Virus record (IMG/VR): IMGVR_UViG_3300041997_000050
Coordinates: 1 to 33,799 of that record
Strand: one strand, 5' to 3'
DNA: 33,799 nucleotides
DNA from: a virus
Of the stretch, positions 1 through 7,851 are shown piece by piece (within the stretch, counting starts at the first letter, position 1; every line of letters begins with the position of its first letter). The notes under the pieces were generated by a model, which saw nothing but the letters and a program-made list of their open reading frames with translations, made no database searches and had not been told where the DNA came from. The translations under genes were made by a program, and so were the position numbers.

Positions 1-657
1 GCCGTTGAGCACAATCTCCAGCTCCGGGAAATCCTTCTTCAGCTGTGCCGCCACGTCATACCGCAGCGGCGGGATCTCACGGTTCTCCTTGGGCGACAGC
101 CCCTCCAGAATCGCAATCCGCGCATGCACGGTAAAACTCGTACACCCGGCGTCACGCACCGTCCCGACGAACTCACACAACTGCTCGTAACTGTCCCGCC
201 CGTTGATCCCGATCCGATGCTTGACCGTCACCGGAATCGACACAGCATCACGCATCGCCTTCACACAATCGGCCACCAGCTCAGGATGCCCCATCAGGCA
301 TGCACCAATCATGTTGTTCTGCACGCGATCGCTCGGGCAGCCGACGTTGAGATTGACCTCATCATAGCCATGCTCCTGAGCCATCCGCGCGCACGCGGCC
401 AAGTCGGCCGGGACACTGCCGCCGAGCTGAAGCGCCAGGGGATGCTCGGCTTCGTGGTGGCGCAGGAAACGCTCGTGATCGCCGTTGAGCAACGCGCCCG
501 TGGTGACCATCTCGGTGTAGAGCAGGGCGTGTTTGGAGAGGATGCGTAGGAAGAACCTGCAGTGGGGGTCAGTCCAGTCCATCATGGGGGCCACGCTGAA
601 GCGGCGGGACAGCGTAGGCCTTGAGTTTATTGGGCTAAAGCTCTGTTTATCTAGCAT
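1..657 (-). CDS. dusA: tRNA-dihydrouridine(20/20a) synthase DusA, N-terminal part
   Basis: DusA is a flavoenzyme that reduces uridine to dihydrouridine in the tRNA D-loop. The reverse strand reads an open frame of 219 codons to the window edge. It begins [12 protein letters not shown] and then enters the DusA core: [13 protein letters not shown] (FMN-binding start of the TIM barrel), [19 protein letters not shown], the active-site stretch [11 protein letters not shown] containing the conserved catalytic Cys, and VKHRIGI. The C-terminal third lies outside the window. The start at 657 has a weak GAAGA ribosome site. This is the host gene used as integration site; dusA is a well-known target for prophages and islands. 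The residues before the SRRFSV core may be supplied by phage DNA, which would keep the gene intact in the lysogen. Identification is very secure; the exact start is less so. Confidence 0.96.
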   Translation of the reverse strand, partial: MLDKQSFSPINSRPTLSRRFSVAPMMDWTDPHCRFFLRILSKHALLYTEMVTTGALLNGDHERFLRHHEAEHPLALQLGGSVPADLAACARMAQEHGYDEVNLNVGCPSDRVQNNMIGACLMGHPELVADCVKAMRDAVSIPVTVKHRIGINGRDSYEQLCEFVGTVRDAGCTSFTVHARIAILEGLSPKENREIPPLRYDVAAQLKKDFPELEIVLNG

Positions 658-715
658 TTTCTTCAACGTGTTCTGGGCGTGATTTCGGGTGTTTTCAGGC
701 GTTTTTGAGAGCTCG

Positions 716-755
716 GTGGTACGATGTACCACTTCAAAACTGACGCGTACCACTT
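716..755. promoter_or_regulatory. GTACCAC repeats upstream of the integrase (possible arm-type or autoregulatory sites)
   Basis: GTGGTAC at 716-722 and GTACCAC at 726-732 form a perfect 7-bp inverted repeat around a GAT spacer. GTACCACTT at 726-734 recurs as GTACCACTT at 747-755, exactly 21 bp (two helical turns) later. The set lies between dusA and the integrase start. Such spacing fits cooperative binding of integrase or an excisionase/regulator. That role is inference; the repeats are directly visible. Confidence 0.55.
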
Positions 756-760
756 TTGAC

Positions 761-1912
761 ATGGCGACTATCAGGGCAAGAAAACTGGCGGATGGGTCTG
801 TTAGCTACACGGCTCAGATCCGCATCAAGCGCGACGGAGTGCAAGTCTATCAAGAGAGCCAGACCTTCGCCCGGAAACAGGCGGCGCAGGCCTGGGCGCG
901 CAAGCGTGAATCCGAGCTGGATGAACCTGGCGCGATTGAGCGGGCGAGCCGCAAAGGCGTCACGCTCAAAGACATGATCGATCAGTACCTGATCGAGGTT
1001 GAGAAAGCCCGGCCGCTGGGCAAGACAAAACGAGCAACCCTTACGGCCATCGGCCAAACGTACATGGGCAAGTTGGCAGACACCGATATCAACACCCAAT
1101 GCCTGGTCGATTACGCGCTGTGGCGGATGAGTTCCGAGGGGGGAGGCGTCCAGGCGCAGACCGCCGGCAACGACCTGGCGCACCTCGGCGCAGTGCTTTC
1201 CATCGGCAAAGACGCCTGGGGTTACCAGCTTGACCCTTTGGCGATGGGCGGCGCACGGCGTGTGCTGCGCAAGCTGGGCTACAACTTGAAAAGCCGCGAG
1301 CGTGACCGGCGCCCCACGCTGGATGAGCTGGGTAAGCTCATGCAGCACTACCAGGATATGCAGCTGCGCCGTCGAAGCATCATCAACATGATGAAAGTGG
1401 TGGGTTTCGCCCTGTTCTCGACGCGCCGTCTCGACGAAATCACCCGGATTCGCTGGGATGACCTCGACGAGCCCGGCCAGCGGGTGCTGGTGCGCGACAT
1501 GAAGAACCCAGGCCAGAAGATTGGCAACGACGTGTGGTGTTACCTGCCAGACGAGGCCTGGAAGATCCTCCAGACTATGCCCCGTGCCGGGGAAGATATT
1601 TTCCCTTACAGCCCTGAATCAATATCCACGTCCTGGGCGAAGGCCTGCAAGCTCTTGAATATCCAAGATCTGCACTTCCATGACCTCCGGCACGAAGGTG
1701 TAAGCCGTCTGTTCGAAATGGACTGGGATATCCCCCGGGTGGCGAGCGTTTCGGGGCACCGTGACTGGAATTCGCTGAGGCGATACACCCACCTACGTGG
1801 CAAGGGTGATCGCTATGTGAAGTGGGAGTGGTACGAAGAAATACTGAGGGCGCCCGTCCAACTGGGCGCCGCATCAATGAAGTGGCTCAAAAGGCGTGTT
1901 TTAACCCGTTGA
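761..1912 (+). CDS. int: Tyrosine-type site-specific integrase
   Basis: This protein of 383 residues catalyses phage integration and, with a partner, excision. The N-terminal 60 residues look like the arm-binding AP2-like domain of phage integrases ([12 protein letters not shown]...). The catalytic domain shows R223 in TRRLDE, H307-x-x-R310 in HFHDLRHE, H333 in SGHRDW and the nucleophile Y342 in RRYTHL. The full tyrosine-recombinase set is therefore present and the enzyme should be active. The frame is also open from an ATG at 689, but that extension covers the GTACCAC repeats and has no family look, so 761 is preferred although no good ribosome site precedes it. The gene is divergent from dusA. 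Its 3' end overlaps that of the PrtN-like gene by 26 bp, tail to tail. Confidence 0.95.
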   Translation: MATIRARKLADGSVSYTAQIRIKRDGVQVYQESQTFARKQAAQAWARKRESELDEPGAIERASRKGVTLKDMIDQYLIEVEKARPLGKTKRATLTAIGQTYMGKLADTDINTQCLVDYALWRMSSEGGGVQAQTAGNDLAHLGAVLSIGKDAWGYQLDPLAMGGARRVLRKLGYNLKSRERDRRPTLDELGKLMQHYQDMQLRRRSIINMMKVVGFALFSTRRLDEITRIRWDDLDEPGQRVLVRDMKNPGQKIGNDVWCYLPDEAWKILQTMPRAGEDIFPYSPESISTSWAKACKLLNIQDLHFHDLRHEGVSRLFEMDWDIPRVASVSGHRDWNSLRRYTHLRGKGDRYVKWEWYEEILRAPVQLGAASMKWLKRRVLTR

Positions 1913-2162
1913 GCTGGCTATTTTCTTTAACCGCGGCTGCCCGCTGGAGATCGAGATACGCGGCCAAGTCGGTGATATGGATCCCCTTGGCCGACTTTTG
2001 GCTACGTTCCAGGCGAGTGATCGGGATCTTGATCTGCCCACTCATCACCTTGCGTTGAAACATGTCAGGCGTCAGGTGCGTGAAGTAGTCCCGGCAAACC
2101 TGATCCAACGAGATAATCGCCTGGCCGTCGTACTGCGCCATCAGGATAAAGGCTGTGTTCAT
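1887..2162 (-). CDS. PrtN-like pyocin activator family protein
   Basis: The protein has 91 residues and starts MNTAFILMAQYDGQAIIS; the start at 2162 has a GAGGAA ribosome site. The pattern of tyrosine-rich N-terminus, DYFTHLTPDMFQRKV and RSQKSAKGIHITDLAAYLD matches the PyocinActivator (PrtN) family. In P. aeruginosa, PrtN switches on pyocin genes when PrtR is inactivated after DNA damage. In prophages such proteins sit beside the integrase, as here, and may act as excisionase-like or transcriptional regulators. The gene is the last of the leftward early operon and converges with int. Family membership is well supported; its exact target is unknown. Confidence 0.85.
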   Translation of the reverse strand: MNTAFILMAQYDGQAIISLDQVCRDYFTHLTPDMFQRKVMSGQIKIPITRLERSQKSAKGIHITDLAAYLDLQRAAAVKENSQLNGLKHAF

Positions 2163-2170
2163 GATGTTCC

Positions 2171-2422
2171 TCACATCCGAAACGATTGATGAATGAGCGT
2201 CGGCCGGGCGGTAATCCTTGCCGGCTGTGCGCTGTCGGTCTGGATCTCGCAAACAAACTGATGTCGCTCCCGGTTCGGTGCGCTCAATGCCTGAGTAAGC
2301 CCTGGCACTGCGCCGAGGCATTGCTCATAGGCGTCGGGCCCGTCCCAACGTTGAGCGGGTAACACCTGGCAATCCGTTCGTGTCGCGTCTGCACATAGGT
2401 AGAGCAGAAGGAAAACGCTCAT
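2171..2422 (-). CDS. Small hypothetical protein with hydrophobic N-terminus
   Basis: An 83-residue protein beginning MSVFLLLYLCADATRTD. A short hydrophobic stretch at residues 2-11 suggests a signal sequence or a peripheral membrane anchor, and three cysteines follow (around 18, 35 and 58). It begins inside the stop codon of a 25-codon ORF (ATGA overlap at 2419-2422), so it is probably translated by coupling. It ends 8 bp before the PrtN-like start. I do not recognise a family. It is likely a real gene of the left early operon, given coupling, spacing and the absence of a competing frame. Confidence 0.6.
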   Translation of the reverse strand: MSVFLLLYLCADATRTDCQVLPAQRWDGPDAYEQCLGAVPGLTQALSAPNRERHQFVCEIQTDSAQPARITARPTLIHQSFRM

Positions 2423-2496
2423 ACAGTGGCCTCGCCGACATCCATAGTGTTCGTGCTAGTCTTCGCGGCGCTGCTGCTTGGGTTCTGTGCTTGCAT
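2419..2496 (-). CDS. 25-residue small ORF with strong ribosome site
   Basis: The peptide is MQAQNPSSSAAKTSTNTMDV followed by GEATV. It has an AAGGAG ribosome site 8 bp before the ATG, and its TGA overlaps the ATG of the next gene. It may be a translated leader that couples downstream expression or a small phage protein. No family is recognised. Its leader resembles the one before the gene at 3097. Confidence 0.45.
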   Translation of the reverse strand: MQAQNPSSSAAKTSTNTMDVGEATV

Positions 2497-2519
2497 GGTG
2501 CTGCTCCTTGGTAGTGGTA

Positions 2520-2549
2520 GGTGTCGGGGAGTTGCCGCTCCTCGACACC
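2520..2549. repeat. Intercistronic hairpin with TTGCCG loop (copy A)
   Basis: GGTGTCGGGGAG (2520-2531) and CTCCTCGACACC (2538-2549) pair over 12 positions with one G-T, around the loop TTGCCG. In the leftward transcript it lies just upstream of the 25-codon ORF. No T-tract follows on that strand, so it is probably an RNA-processing or stability element rather than a terminator. On the plus strand a TCTTTT follows, but no plus-strand gene ends here. Confidence 0.55.
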
Positions 2550-2555
2550 GTCTTT

Positions 2556-2762
2556 TCAGGCCGTTCTGGCCTGGTCTTGCTTGATGATCGCTATGACTTC
2601 GTCCCGGTCCTTCGCATACGCGAAAGGCAGTTCGCCGCCTGGGCGAGTGATCGGGTACCGCGCTTCAGGCAACCGGCACTCGGCCACGATGTAGCCGCTA
2701 TCGGTAATCCAACAGTTCTGTTGCACTTGCCCGTCTCGGTTGCGTTTCGGTGCCCACTTCAT
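2556..2762 (-). CDS. Small hypothetical phage protein
   Basis: A 68-residue protein starting MKWAPKRNRDGQVQQNCWIT and ending in a helical, charged tail (KDRDEVIAIIKQDQARTA). Its start codon overlaps the stop of the upstream gene (ATGA at 2759-2762), so it is co-translated. The central part (SGYIVAECRLPEARYPITRP) looks like a small beta-rich domain. I do not recognise the family. It belongs to the leftward early operon between the primase/helicase and PrtN-like genes. Confidence 0.65.
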   Translation of the reverse strand: MKWAPKRNRDGQVQQNCWITDSGYIVAECRLPEARYPITRPGGELPFAYAKDRDEVIAIIKQDQARTA

Positions 2763-3097
2763 GCCCAGACCCTACGCAGGTCCTGCCAGATCTCATCGCC
2801 GCCGGGGAAATAGGTGTGAACCTCTTGCTCGGGGCTGTTATCCAGCCGCAGGACTGCAATGCAGTCGTCGAACAGGCCAGCGTCGAGACGGCGCAGCTCG
2901 GTCAGGTCAAACGGATGTGCCGGGCCGTTGTACAACCCGAGCAGAAAACGCCCGATTACCCCGCTTTGACCTGTGTCGCGCTGCGCGACCGGCAGCAAGC
3001 GAACCAGCGCCTCGACGCCGGCTTTGCGGATGGCCGGACGTTCGGCCTGGTACTGGAACAATTCGTCAAAGGCATCTTTGAGCGTTTCGTTGTGCAT
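2759..3097 (-). CDS. Hypothetical phage protein of the early operon
   Basis: A 112-residue, mostly helical acidic protein (MHNETLKDAFDELFQYQAER...) ending YFPGGDEIWQDLRRVWA. A strong AAGGAG ribosome site precedes the ATG at 3097, and a small hairpin lies just upstream. Proteins of this type occur in Pseudomonas prophages without an assigned role, and I cannot name a function. It is followed by a gene that overlaps it by 4 bp. Confidence 0.7.
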   Translation of the reverse strand: MHNETLKDAFDELFQYQAERPAIRKAGVEALVRLLPVAQRDTGQSGVIGRFLLGLYNGPAHPFDLTELRRLDAGLFDDCIAVLRLDNSPEQEVHTYFPGGDEIWQDLRRVWA

Positions 3098-3116
3098 GGT
3101 GCTTCTCCTTGAGTGG

Positions 3117-3134
3117 CAGGCGTTGCCGCGCCTG
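3117..3134. repeat. Intercistronic hairpin with TTGCCG loop (copy B)
   Basis: CAGGCG (3117-3122) and CGCCTG (3129-3134) form a perfect 6-bp stem around TTGCCG, the same loop as the hairpin at 2520-2549. In the leftward transcript it lies 20 bases before the ATG at 3097, in a leader (CAAGGAGAAGCACCATGC) nearly identical to the leader of the ORF at 2496. Confidence 0.55.
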
Positions 3135-3155
3135 GTGTCTGTTGCTGTCGATTGG

Positions 3156-6008
3156 TCAGGCCTGGAAGTGCCAGCACTTCACGATGGGCTGCTTGGTGAT
3201 GACCGCGTTGCTGTGCTTGGCCTGGTGAGCCCGCACCGCGCTATCCGTCGCCTTGTTGATGTCGATCAGCTTTCGAGAGCGGGAGTCCTTCAGCCGCTCG
3301 CGCAGCTCGCTGACATCGGCAATTTTCTGGCGATGCTCTGCGGCGCACTTCACGAAGTCGTTGAGGTTGATGGCGATGATGTTGTCTTTCTTGCTGTGGT
3401 TGACCACGGGCCCATCGGCGTCGAGGCCTTCCAGGTACTCGTACACCTCCCAAAATTCGGCCACGACCGGATGATCGGAACTGATGGAGGCCTGGCGCTC
3501 TATCGCCATGCGAATAATCTGGGTGCGGGTGTTGCTGATCTGCGCATCGGTGAGCGAAACCACCATCCGCAGGCAGTCGAGCAATGCGAGCAGTTGGGCG
3601 TGGTTCTTGTTGATCCGCTCGACACGGATGTAGCCGCGCAGCTTGTTGCCGCAATGTACGCAGTCGCTTTGCTCGTCTTTGAAAGGGGTGTCGCAAGCGA
3701 AGCAGTGCGAGTGCAGGCAGCGCAGTTTCGCTTCGTAGCCGGGCAGGCGCTGTGCAAACAGATCCATGACCTCGGCTTCTTTGCGCACGGCCTGCAACAC
3801 GAAGTTGCTCAGCGTCGCGCCTTCCAAGGCGTTGAGTAAGTCCGCAGCTGCGCGGCTCTCTGGGGTCACGTTCGGCCGCACGAAGTGCAGTTTGACGATG
3901 CGGGTCATGATCGCTTCAGAGGCCACCACCGGCGCGTTCTGGCTGATGGCAATGGTTCCCCGGAATGGCGGCTCATACGTTTCGTTGCCGGCGGTTTTAA
4001 CCCCTTTAGTCGCCAGCGTGCCGCCGCCGTAATAATCCTTCAGCTCATCCCATTCGAAGGTTTTGGCGTGTGCCTTGTCCTCACCACTACGGTCGGATTC
4101 CAGCAACACGATAGGCATGCCAGACACCTGGCCCATCAAGCGGCTGCGGCCGGCCTTGGTGGATTTGGACGGGTCGAAGCCCTCATACCCATCACGGCCG
4201 AGTAGCTTCCATAACAACGTCAGCAAGGTTGTCTTGCCGGCACCGGCTTCACCGGTGGCCTCAAGGAAGGGGAACGACTGGTAGCGATGACGAATTTGCT
4301 CGGCGAACAGCGAGCCGAACCAAAACGTCAGAGCGACGATGCCCTGGGTACCGAAGCATTGCCAGAGCAGATCCAGCCAGCGCGGGTCATAGTTCTTCGC
4401 GTCCTTGGTGAGTTGGATCTTGACTCCTTTCTGCAAGCTCTTGAGTTTCAGCTTGCCCATTTCGAAAAACTCTTCTTCGTTGATGGTGATCAGTTGCCCT
4501 TCGCGAACGGCCACGTCGTTGAATACATAGCACCCGTACTCCCGGCTGTAGCCGACGTAGTCGATGGTCTGGACGGTTTTAATGCCGAACAGTTGGTCTT
4601 TCATGATCTTGTCCAGCTGCTGTCCGCTGCCGGTGAACACCGCACCGGCGCCCATGCCGAGAAGTCGTTTCTTAAACTCGCTGGCAGCAGCGACCTGGCC
4701 GCCCGTGAAGGTGTTTTTCACAGAGCCACCGTCGTGCGGGAAATCGACGCGGAAGAAATACCAGGACTCGTCGGTTATCTCGTTGCGCTGGAAATACAGT
4801 GCCTTGGGGTAGCAATTCGCGATCTCGACCACGCAGCCAGACATGCGCAGTGCCTTTTCGCGAATGGCCTTTTCGTTGAGTAGTTGGTCTTCTTTTTTGT
4901 CGCTGTCATCGAGCGCCTGTTTGGCGCTGTTGAACTTGGAAATATCCAACTTCCACCAGTACAAGCGGGAGTCGAAACAGAAGTGAAACTCCTCCCGTTC
5001 CCGCCACTGATACATGAGCAATGCCTTATCGGTGGCACTCTCGGCGATCAGCAGCGCGCCCTGTTGCTTGGCTTCTTTGAGGTCTTTGTCGATCCGCTGG
5101 GCCCGTGCCTCGTCACCGTCCAGAAACGCCCAGCGTTGATGCAGATCGTTCCAATCGACCTTGCGAGCATCTGGTTGCGGGATCTGCGCGGCCTCGCAAA
5201 CGAAGCCCAGCTCGCGAGCCTGCCTGACCCACGATTTGGTGTACTTTTGCGCGCCAGGCTCGTTATCCAGGGCCCAGACCAACTTCGGCGGCTTCCCGCC
5301 ACGGTCCGCTATCAAGGCCTTTAACGATTCGTCGGGAAAGGCGTTGGAGGACAGCGCGGCGACTGCGGAAATACCGTTATGGATGAGCGCTATGGCGTCG
5401 AAAATGCCCTCGACAATCCACAGCTCATCAACCTGTAGAACATCGACACAAGGGGGGCACCACCAATAGCCCTTGTAGCTTTGCTTGGGTTGAAAGCGAG
5501 CCTTCTTCTTGCCGAAGCGTGAGGGCTGGTCGATCAAGCGCTCCCAATACCCGCCATGCTCCAGTGGGAATCGCACCGTGGCCGAGCCAATGTTTAGGTC
5601 GCGGTCAAAATAACTTTCCTGGGTGTACCAGCCCTCGATCAGCTCAAGCCGAAAGCCGCGAGCAAAGGTGAGGTACGCCTTAGCGGTAGCGGTTGGCTCA
5701 TCGTTGGTGGCTGGTGCTCGCTTGCTCCAGTCGTCAAACAGATCGGGGTAAAGTTCTTTGACTGGAGCCTGGTACCGACACTTTTCCTCGCGACCGCAGC
5801 GAATAAACCAGGGTTCATCATGGCGAGAAAACAAGCGTTTCTGGTTGCACTGAGGGCAGGTGCCCTTGCGCATGTAATGCGTGCCGGCCATATGTTGCAG
5901 ACCGTAATCGGACTCAAGGCGCTGAAGTACATCAGCGCGCAGCTTGTTTTCCATGGGCTTGCGTACAAAAGCCTTTGAGCCATGGGGGATGTCGAGTCGC
6001 TTATTCAT
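3156..6008 (-). CDS. Toprim-domain primase/helicase (phage replication protein)
   Basis: A 950-residue replication enzyme. An N-terminal zinc-binding site is formed by C51, C54, C71 and C77 (CPQC...CGREEKC). A Toprim-like domain follows, with E200 in LWIVEGIFDA and D248 in VWALDNEPG, as in DnaG-type primases. A helicase domain comes next, with Walker A GEAGAGKTT (about 586-594) and a Walker B-like strand PIVLLESD (about 632-639). A second cysteine/histidine cluster (CLHSHCFACD...CVHCG) lies near residues 768-793. It presumably primes and unwinds phage DNA, in the manner of the P4 alpha or T7 gp4 proteins. P2 itself uses a rolling-circle nuclease (gpA), which I do not see in the window, so replication appears non-P2-like. 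The gene follows a 77-residue gene by 6 bp in the leftward early operon. Confidence 0.88.
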   Translation of the reverse strand: MNKRLDIPHGSKAFVRKPMENKLRADVLQRLESDYGLQHMAGTHYMRKGTCPQCNQKRLFSRHDEPWFIRCGREEKCRYQAPVKELYPDLFDDWSKRAPATNDEPTATAKAYLTFARGFRLELIEGWYTQESYFDRDLNIGSATVRFPLEHGGYWERLIDQPSRFGKKKARFQPKQSYKGYWWCPPCVDVLQVDELWIVEGIFDAIALIHNGISAVAALSSNAFPDESLKALIADRGGKPPKLVWALDNEPGAQKYTKSWVRQARELGFVCEAAQIPQPDARKVDWNDLHQRWAFLDGDEARAQRIDKDLKEAKQQGALLIAESATDKALLMYQWREREEFHFCFDSRLYWWKLDISKFNSAKQALDDSDKKEDQLLNEKAIREKALRMSGCVVEIANCYPKALYFQRNEITDESWYFFRVDFPHDGGSVKNTFTGGQVAAASEFKKRLLGMGAGAVFTGSGQQLDKIMKDQLFGIKTVQTIDYVGYSREYGCYVFNDVAVREGQLITINEEEFFEMGKLKLKSLQKGVKIQLTKDAKNYDPRWLDLLWQCFGTQGIVALTFWFGSLFAEQIRHRYQSFPFLEATGEAGAGKTTLLTLLWKLLGRDGYEGFDPSKSTKAGRSRLMGQVSGMPIVLLESDRSGEDKAHAKTFEWDELKDYYGGGTLATKGVKTAGNETYEPPFRGTIAISQNAPVVASEAIMTRIVKLHFVRPNVTPESRAAADLLNALEGATLSNFVLQAVRKEAEVMDLFAQRLPGYEAKLRCLHSHCFACDTPFKDEQSDCVHCGNKLRGYIRVERINKNHAQLLALLDCLRMVVSLTDAQISNTRTQIIRMAIERQASISSDHPVVAEFWEVYEYLEGLDADGPVVNHSKKDNIIAINLNDFVKCAAEHRQKIADVSELRERLKDSRSRKLIDINKATDSAVRAHQAKHSNAVITKQPIVKCWHFQA

Positions 6009-6014
6009 CGGGGC

Positions 6015-6248
6015 TTACTTCACTTCGCCGAGACTGTGTTTAATGGCGCCAATCAGGCGTTTTTGCGCGGCCATCACCGGGAAGGCCGCGAGCAACGAGC
6101 CATGCCGCATCCCTTCGGGGATCATGCGAAAGCGGTCGTCGTACCAGTGCTCGTTGAACTGCTGGGCGTACTGGCTCCGTAGCGCTTGGAGCAGCGCTTC
6201 GGCCTCTTCGCGGGGCAGTTTTGCGGTGATGGCGACGTCGATTTGCAT
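6015..6248 (-). CDS. Hypothetical 77-residue phage protein
   Basis: The start at 6248 is chosen because GAGGTGG lies directly upstream; the frame is open ten codons further. The protein (MQIDVAITAKLPREEAEALL...) has an N-terminal beta strand, then long amphipathic helices, and ends AIKHSLGEVK. No family is recognised. Its position just before the primase/helicase suggests an accessory replication or regulatory role, by context only. Confidence 0.65.
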   Translation of the reverse strand: MQIDVAITAKLPREEAEALLQALRSQYAQQFNEHWYDDRFRMIPEGMRHGSLLAAFPVMAAQKRLIGAIKHSLGEVK

Positions 6249-6323
6249 GGTCCACCTCGGATTTCGGGCAAAGCTCACCCAAACCCACGGGAAGCGGGGC
6301 AGGGCGGGTTGTTTAAACGGGAG

Positions 6324-6695
6324 TTACTGAGGGTGTTGCTTCAGCGCGTCATCGCGCTGGGCGAGCAGGGTCTGCGGCAGCAGCCTTGCCGGAACCGGGT
6401 ACCGAAGGTCGGCCCGGGTATCGATCAGGTGGACGACAGTGCTGCCTGGGCTGTTGCCCCAGTCCACGCCGATCCACTTGCGCTGGTTGATGACCTGCAA
6501 TTCAGTCCAGGCGTTGTGCACCAGCTTTTGCGCCATGAAAACCGGCACTTCCAGCGCGGTGGTCATGTGCCGAACGCAATTTTCGTACAGCAGGTCTGAG
6601 TCCACCAGGTGCTGCGCTTCGTGCCGTTGCAGGTAGGCGAACGCCACCCGTTGCATGCTGCTGCGGTAATCGTGGTCAAGCTCTTCATGGTTCAT
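6324..6695 (-). CDS. Hypothetical 123-residue phage protein
   Basis: The start at 6695 overlaps the stop of the Ogr-like gene (ATGA) and has GGAG 8 bp upstream; a start three codons earlier is possible. The protein begins MNHEELDHDYRSSMQRVAFA and is mainly helical. It has a central WTELQVINQRKWIGVDWGNS stretch and a proline-rich tail. No function is recognised. Translation should be coupled to the Ogr-like activator. Confidence 0.7.
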   Translation of the reverse strand: MNHEELDHDYRSSMQRVAFAYLQRHEAQHLVDSDLLYENCVRHMTTALEVPVFMAQKLVHNAWTELQVINQRKWIGVDWGNSPGSTVVHLIDTRADLRYPVPARLLPQTLLAQRDDALKQHPQ

Positions 6696-6982
6696 TGCGC
6701 ACACTCCATTTCCATTTGGTCGAGCAGGTCGGGTTGATCGTTGGCGGATTTCATCGCGGCACGGCGCAGGGCAATGTCGGCGATGGGCAGCTTGACGGAG
6801 GGGTTAGCCATACCGCTGGGGCTCATTTCATGAGTCATTTCGAACTCAGCCCGCACCGACCAGCCACAGGCCTCGTTGGTGCATTGCAGGTAGGCCACCC
6901 GCAGGAAAATGTGTGTGCCTTCGCTGGTGCGGATACGCATGCGACCGAGGCAGTGAGGGCAGACCAGCTTGTAAGTGCTCAA
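6692..6982 (-). CDS. ogr: Ogr/Delta-family zinc-finger late-gene activator
   Basis: A 96-residue homologue of P2 Ogr and P4 Delta, which recruit RNA polymerase to late promoters. The signature is C8-x2-C11 (CPHC) and C34-x4-C39 (CTNEAC), followed by an aromatic strand (GWSVRAEFEMTHEMSPSG) as in Ogr. The start is a TTG at 6982, chosen because AAGGAG lies 8 bp upstream and the TTG overlaps the stop of the YmfL-like gene. It lies within the leftward early operon, whereas in P2 ogr is downstream of D. Its expected targets are the TGTA-N11-TACA dyads before the late operons at 17.6, 22.2 and 29.2 kb. Confidence 0.9.
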   Translation of the reverse strand: MSTYKLVCPHCLGRMRIRTSEGTHIFLRVAYLQCTNEACGWSVRAEFEMTHEMSPSGMANPSVKLPIADIALRRAAMKSANDQPDLLDQMEMECAQ

Positions 6983-7452
6983 TGTTTGCGCTCCTTGCTG
7001 TGCAACTGGATGGTGGCAAGCACTTCGGAGTGGCGCGCAGCCATGTAGCGGTTGTGAGCCCCCAGAATCGCCGCAGCCTCGCCAGGTTCAACTACGCCGT
7101 CTTCCAGCGCCTTCGCAATGATCTGATCGACATAGCCGCGCTTCGCAGCGGCGTGTACCGAGCGGCTGTACAGATCGATGTTGTCCAGCGTCTCGGGTTT
7201 AGCGAGCGGCACGAACATGCCGCCATACATGGCTGCGATGTATTCAGGCAGGTGGGTAGTACCGGCGTCCTGCTCAAGCAAATGTATTTGCTCATCGCTG
7301 AGAGGGCGGCTGCCTGCATTCTCGTAAATATGGTTGTCGAACTTCTTGAGTTCATAACCGAGCCGGGCGGCGGCACACTCGCGCCCGCCGGGGTAAGCGC
7401 AGATGACTGCGCTCATCACTTGGCGCTTGGTCGCTAGTAGTGGGCGTTTCAT
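6979..7452 (-). CDS. YmfL/CII-like phage regulatory protein
   Basis: A 157-residue DNA-binding regulator. The N-terminus (ATKRQVMSAVICAYPGGRECAA...) and the middle stretch YIAAMYGGMFVPL match the YmfL family of putative phage regulators, which resemble the CII proteins of P2/186-like phages. The start at 7452 is preferred because GGGAGA lies about 9 bp upstream and family members start MK(R/K)P. An in-frame ATG at 7491 directly follows the upstream stop but has no ribosome site. By position, directly after cro, it would influence the lysis/lysogeny decision. Family call good, role inferred. Confidence 0.8.
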   Translation of the reverse strand: MKRPLLATKRQVMSAVICAYPGGRECAAARLGYELKKFDNHIYENAGSRPLSDEQIHLLEQDAGTTHLPEYIAAMYGGMFVPLAKPETLDNIDLYSRSVHAAAKRGYVDQIIAKALEDGVVEPGEAAAILGAHNRYMAARHSEVLATIQLHSKERKH

Positions 7453-7492
7453 CTTCTTGTTTCTCCCTGGTGCCATCGGCCCTAGAGTCATT

Positions 7493-7753
7493 TCATACAG
7501 CCTTGCATTCTATTTGCTCGTTGGAGTCCGCCAGGATTCCAGGCAGTACTTCTTTGCCGATCACCTTGGAGAGGTCACGCAGAATGCGGAACGACAACCG
7601 CCCCCGAGGCAGCGTGTCGTGACCGGCCCAGCGCTGGACTACCTGAGTCACCGTGCGAGGCTCGTAGCCGTGACTGATCGCGAACTGGCGGAAATTACTG
7701 CCGTGCTCAATCAGTCGCGCCTGGATCTGGCGCTTTTCCATGGCTTGGCTCAT
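7493..7753 (-). CDS. Cro-like repressor
   Basis: An 86-residue helix-turn-helix protein (FRQFAISHGYEPRTVTQVVQ is the recognition region; ILRDLSKVIGKEVLPGIL the C-terminal part). It is first in the leftward early operon and divergent from the CI-like gene, the classical Cro position. The start at 7753 has AGGAA about 11 bp upstream; a second ATG four codons on (7741) is possible. It should bind the operators at 7781-7851 and oppose CI. Confidence 0.8.
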   Translation of the reverse strand: MSQAMEKRQIQARLIEHGSNFRQFAISHGYEPRTVTQVVQRWAGHDTLPRGRLSFRILRDLSKVIGKEVLPGILADSNEQIECKAV

Positions 7754-7780
7754 GGTTGATGTGTTCCTGTTTGGTTAAGA

Positions 7781-7851
7781 TGTACTCGTTACGCATAAGC
7801 CTATTTACTCTTTTTGAATAAATCAAGCGGTATTGACTCTAAATGAATAAA
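7781..7851. promoter_or_regulatory. Three-operator cro/cI control region with divergent promoters
   Basis: Three copies of a 19-bp imperfect palindrome, model TTTACTC-N5-GAATAAA, are visible. O1 (7781-7799) is TGTACTC-GTTAC-GCATAAG, O2 (7804-7822) is TTTACTC-TTTTT-GAATAAA, and O3 (7833-7851) is TTGACTC-TAAAT-GAATAAA. Centres are 23 and 29 bp apart. O2 exactly fills the 17-bp spacer of a leftward promoter (-35 TTGATT at 7826-7821, -10 TAGGCT at 7803-7798) that would drive cro. O3 covers the cI start codon. A rightward promoter TTGGTT (7771-7776)-N17-CATAAG (7794-7799) overlapping O1 would drive cI. Repeats are seen; promoter assignments are inference. Confidence 0.65.
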
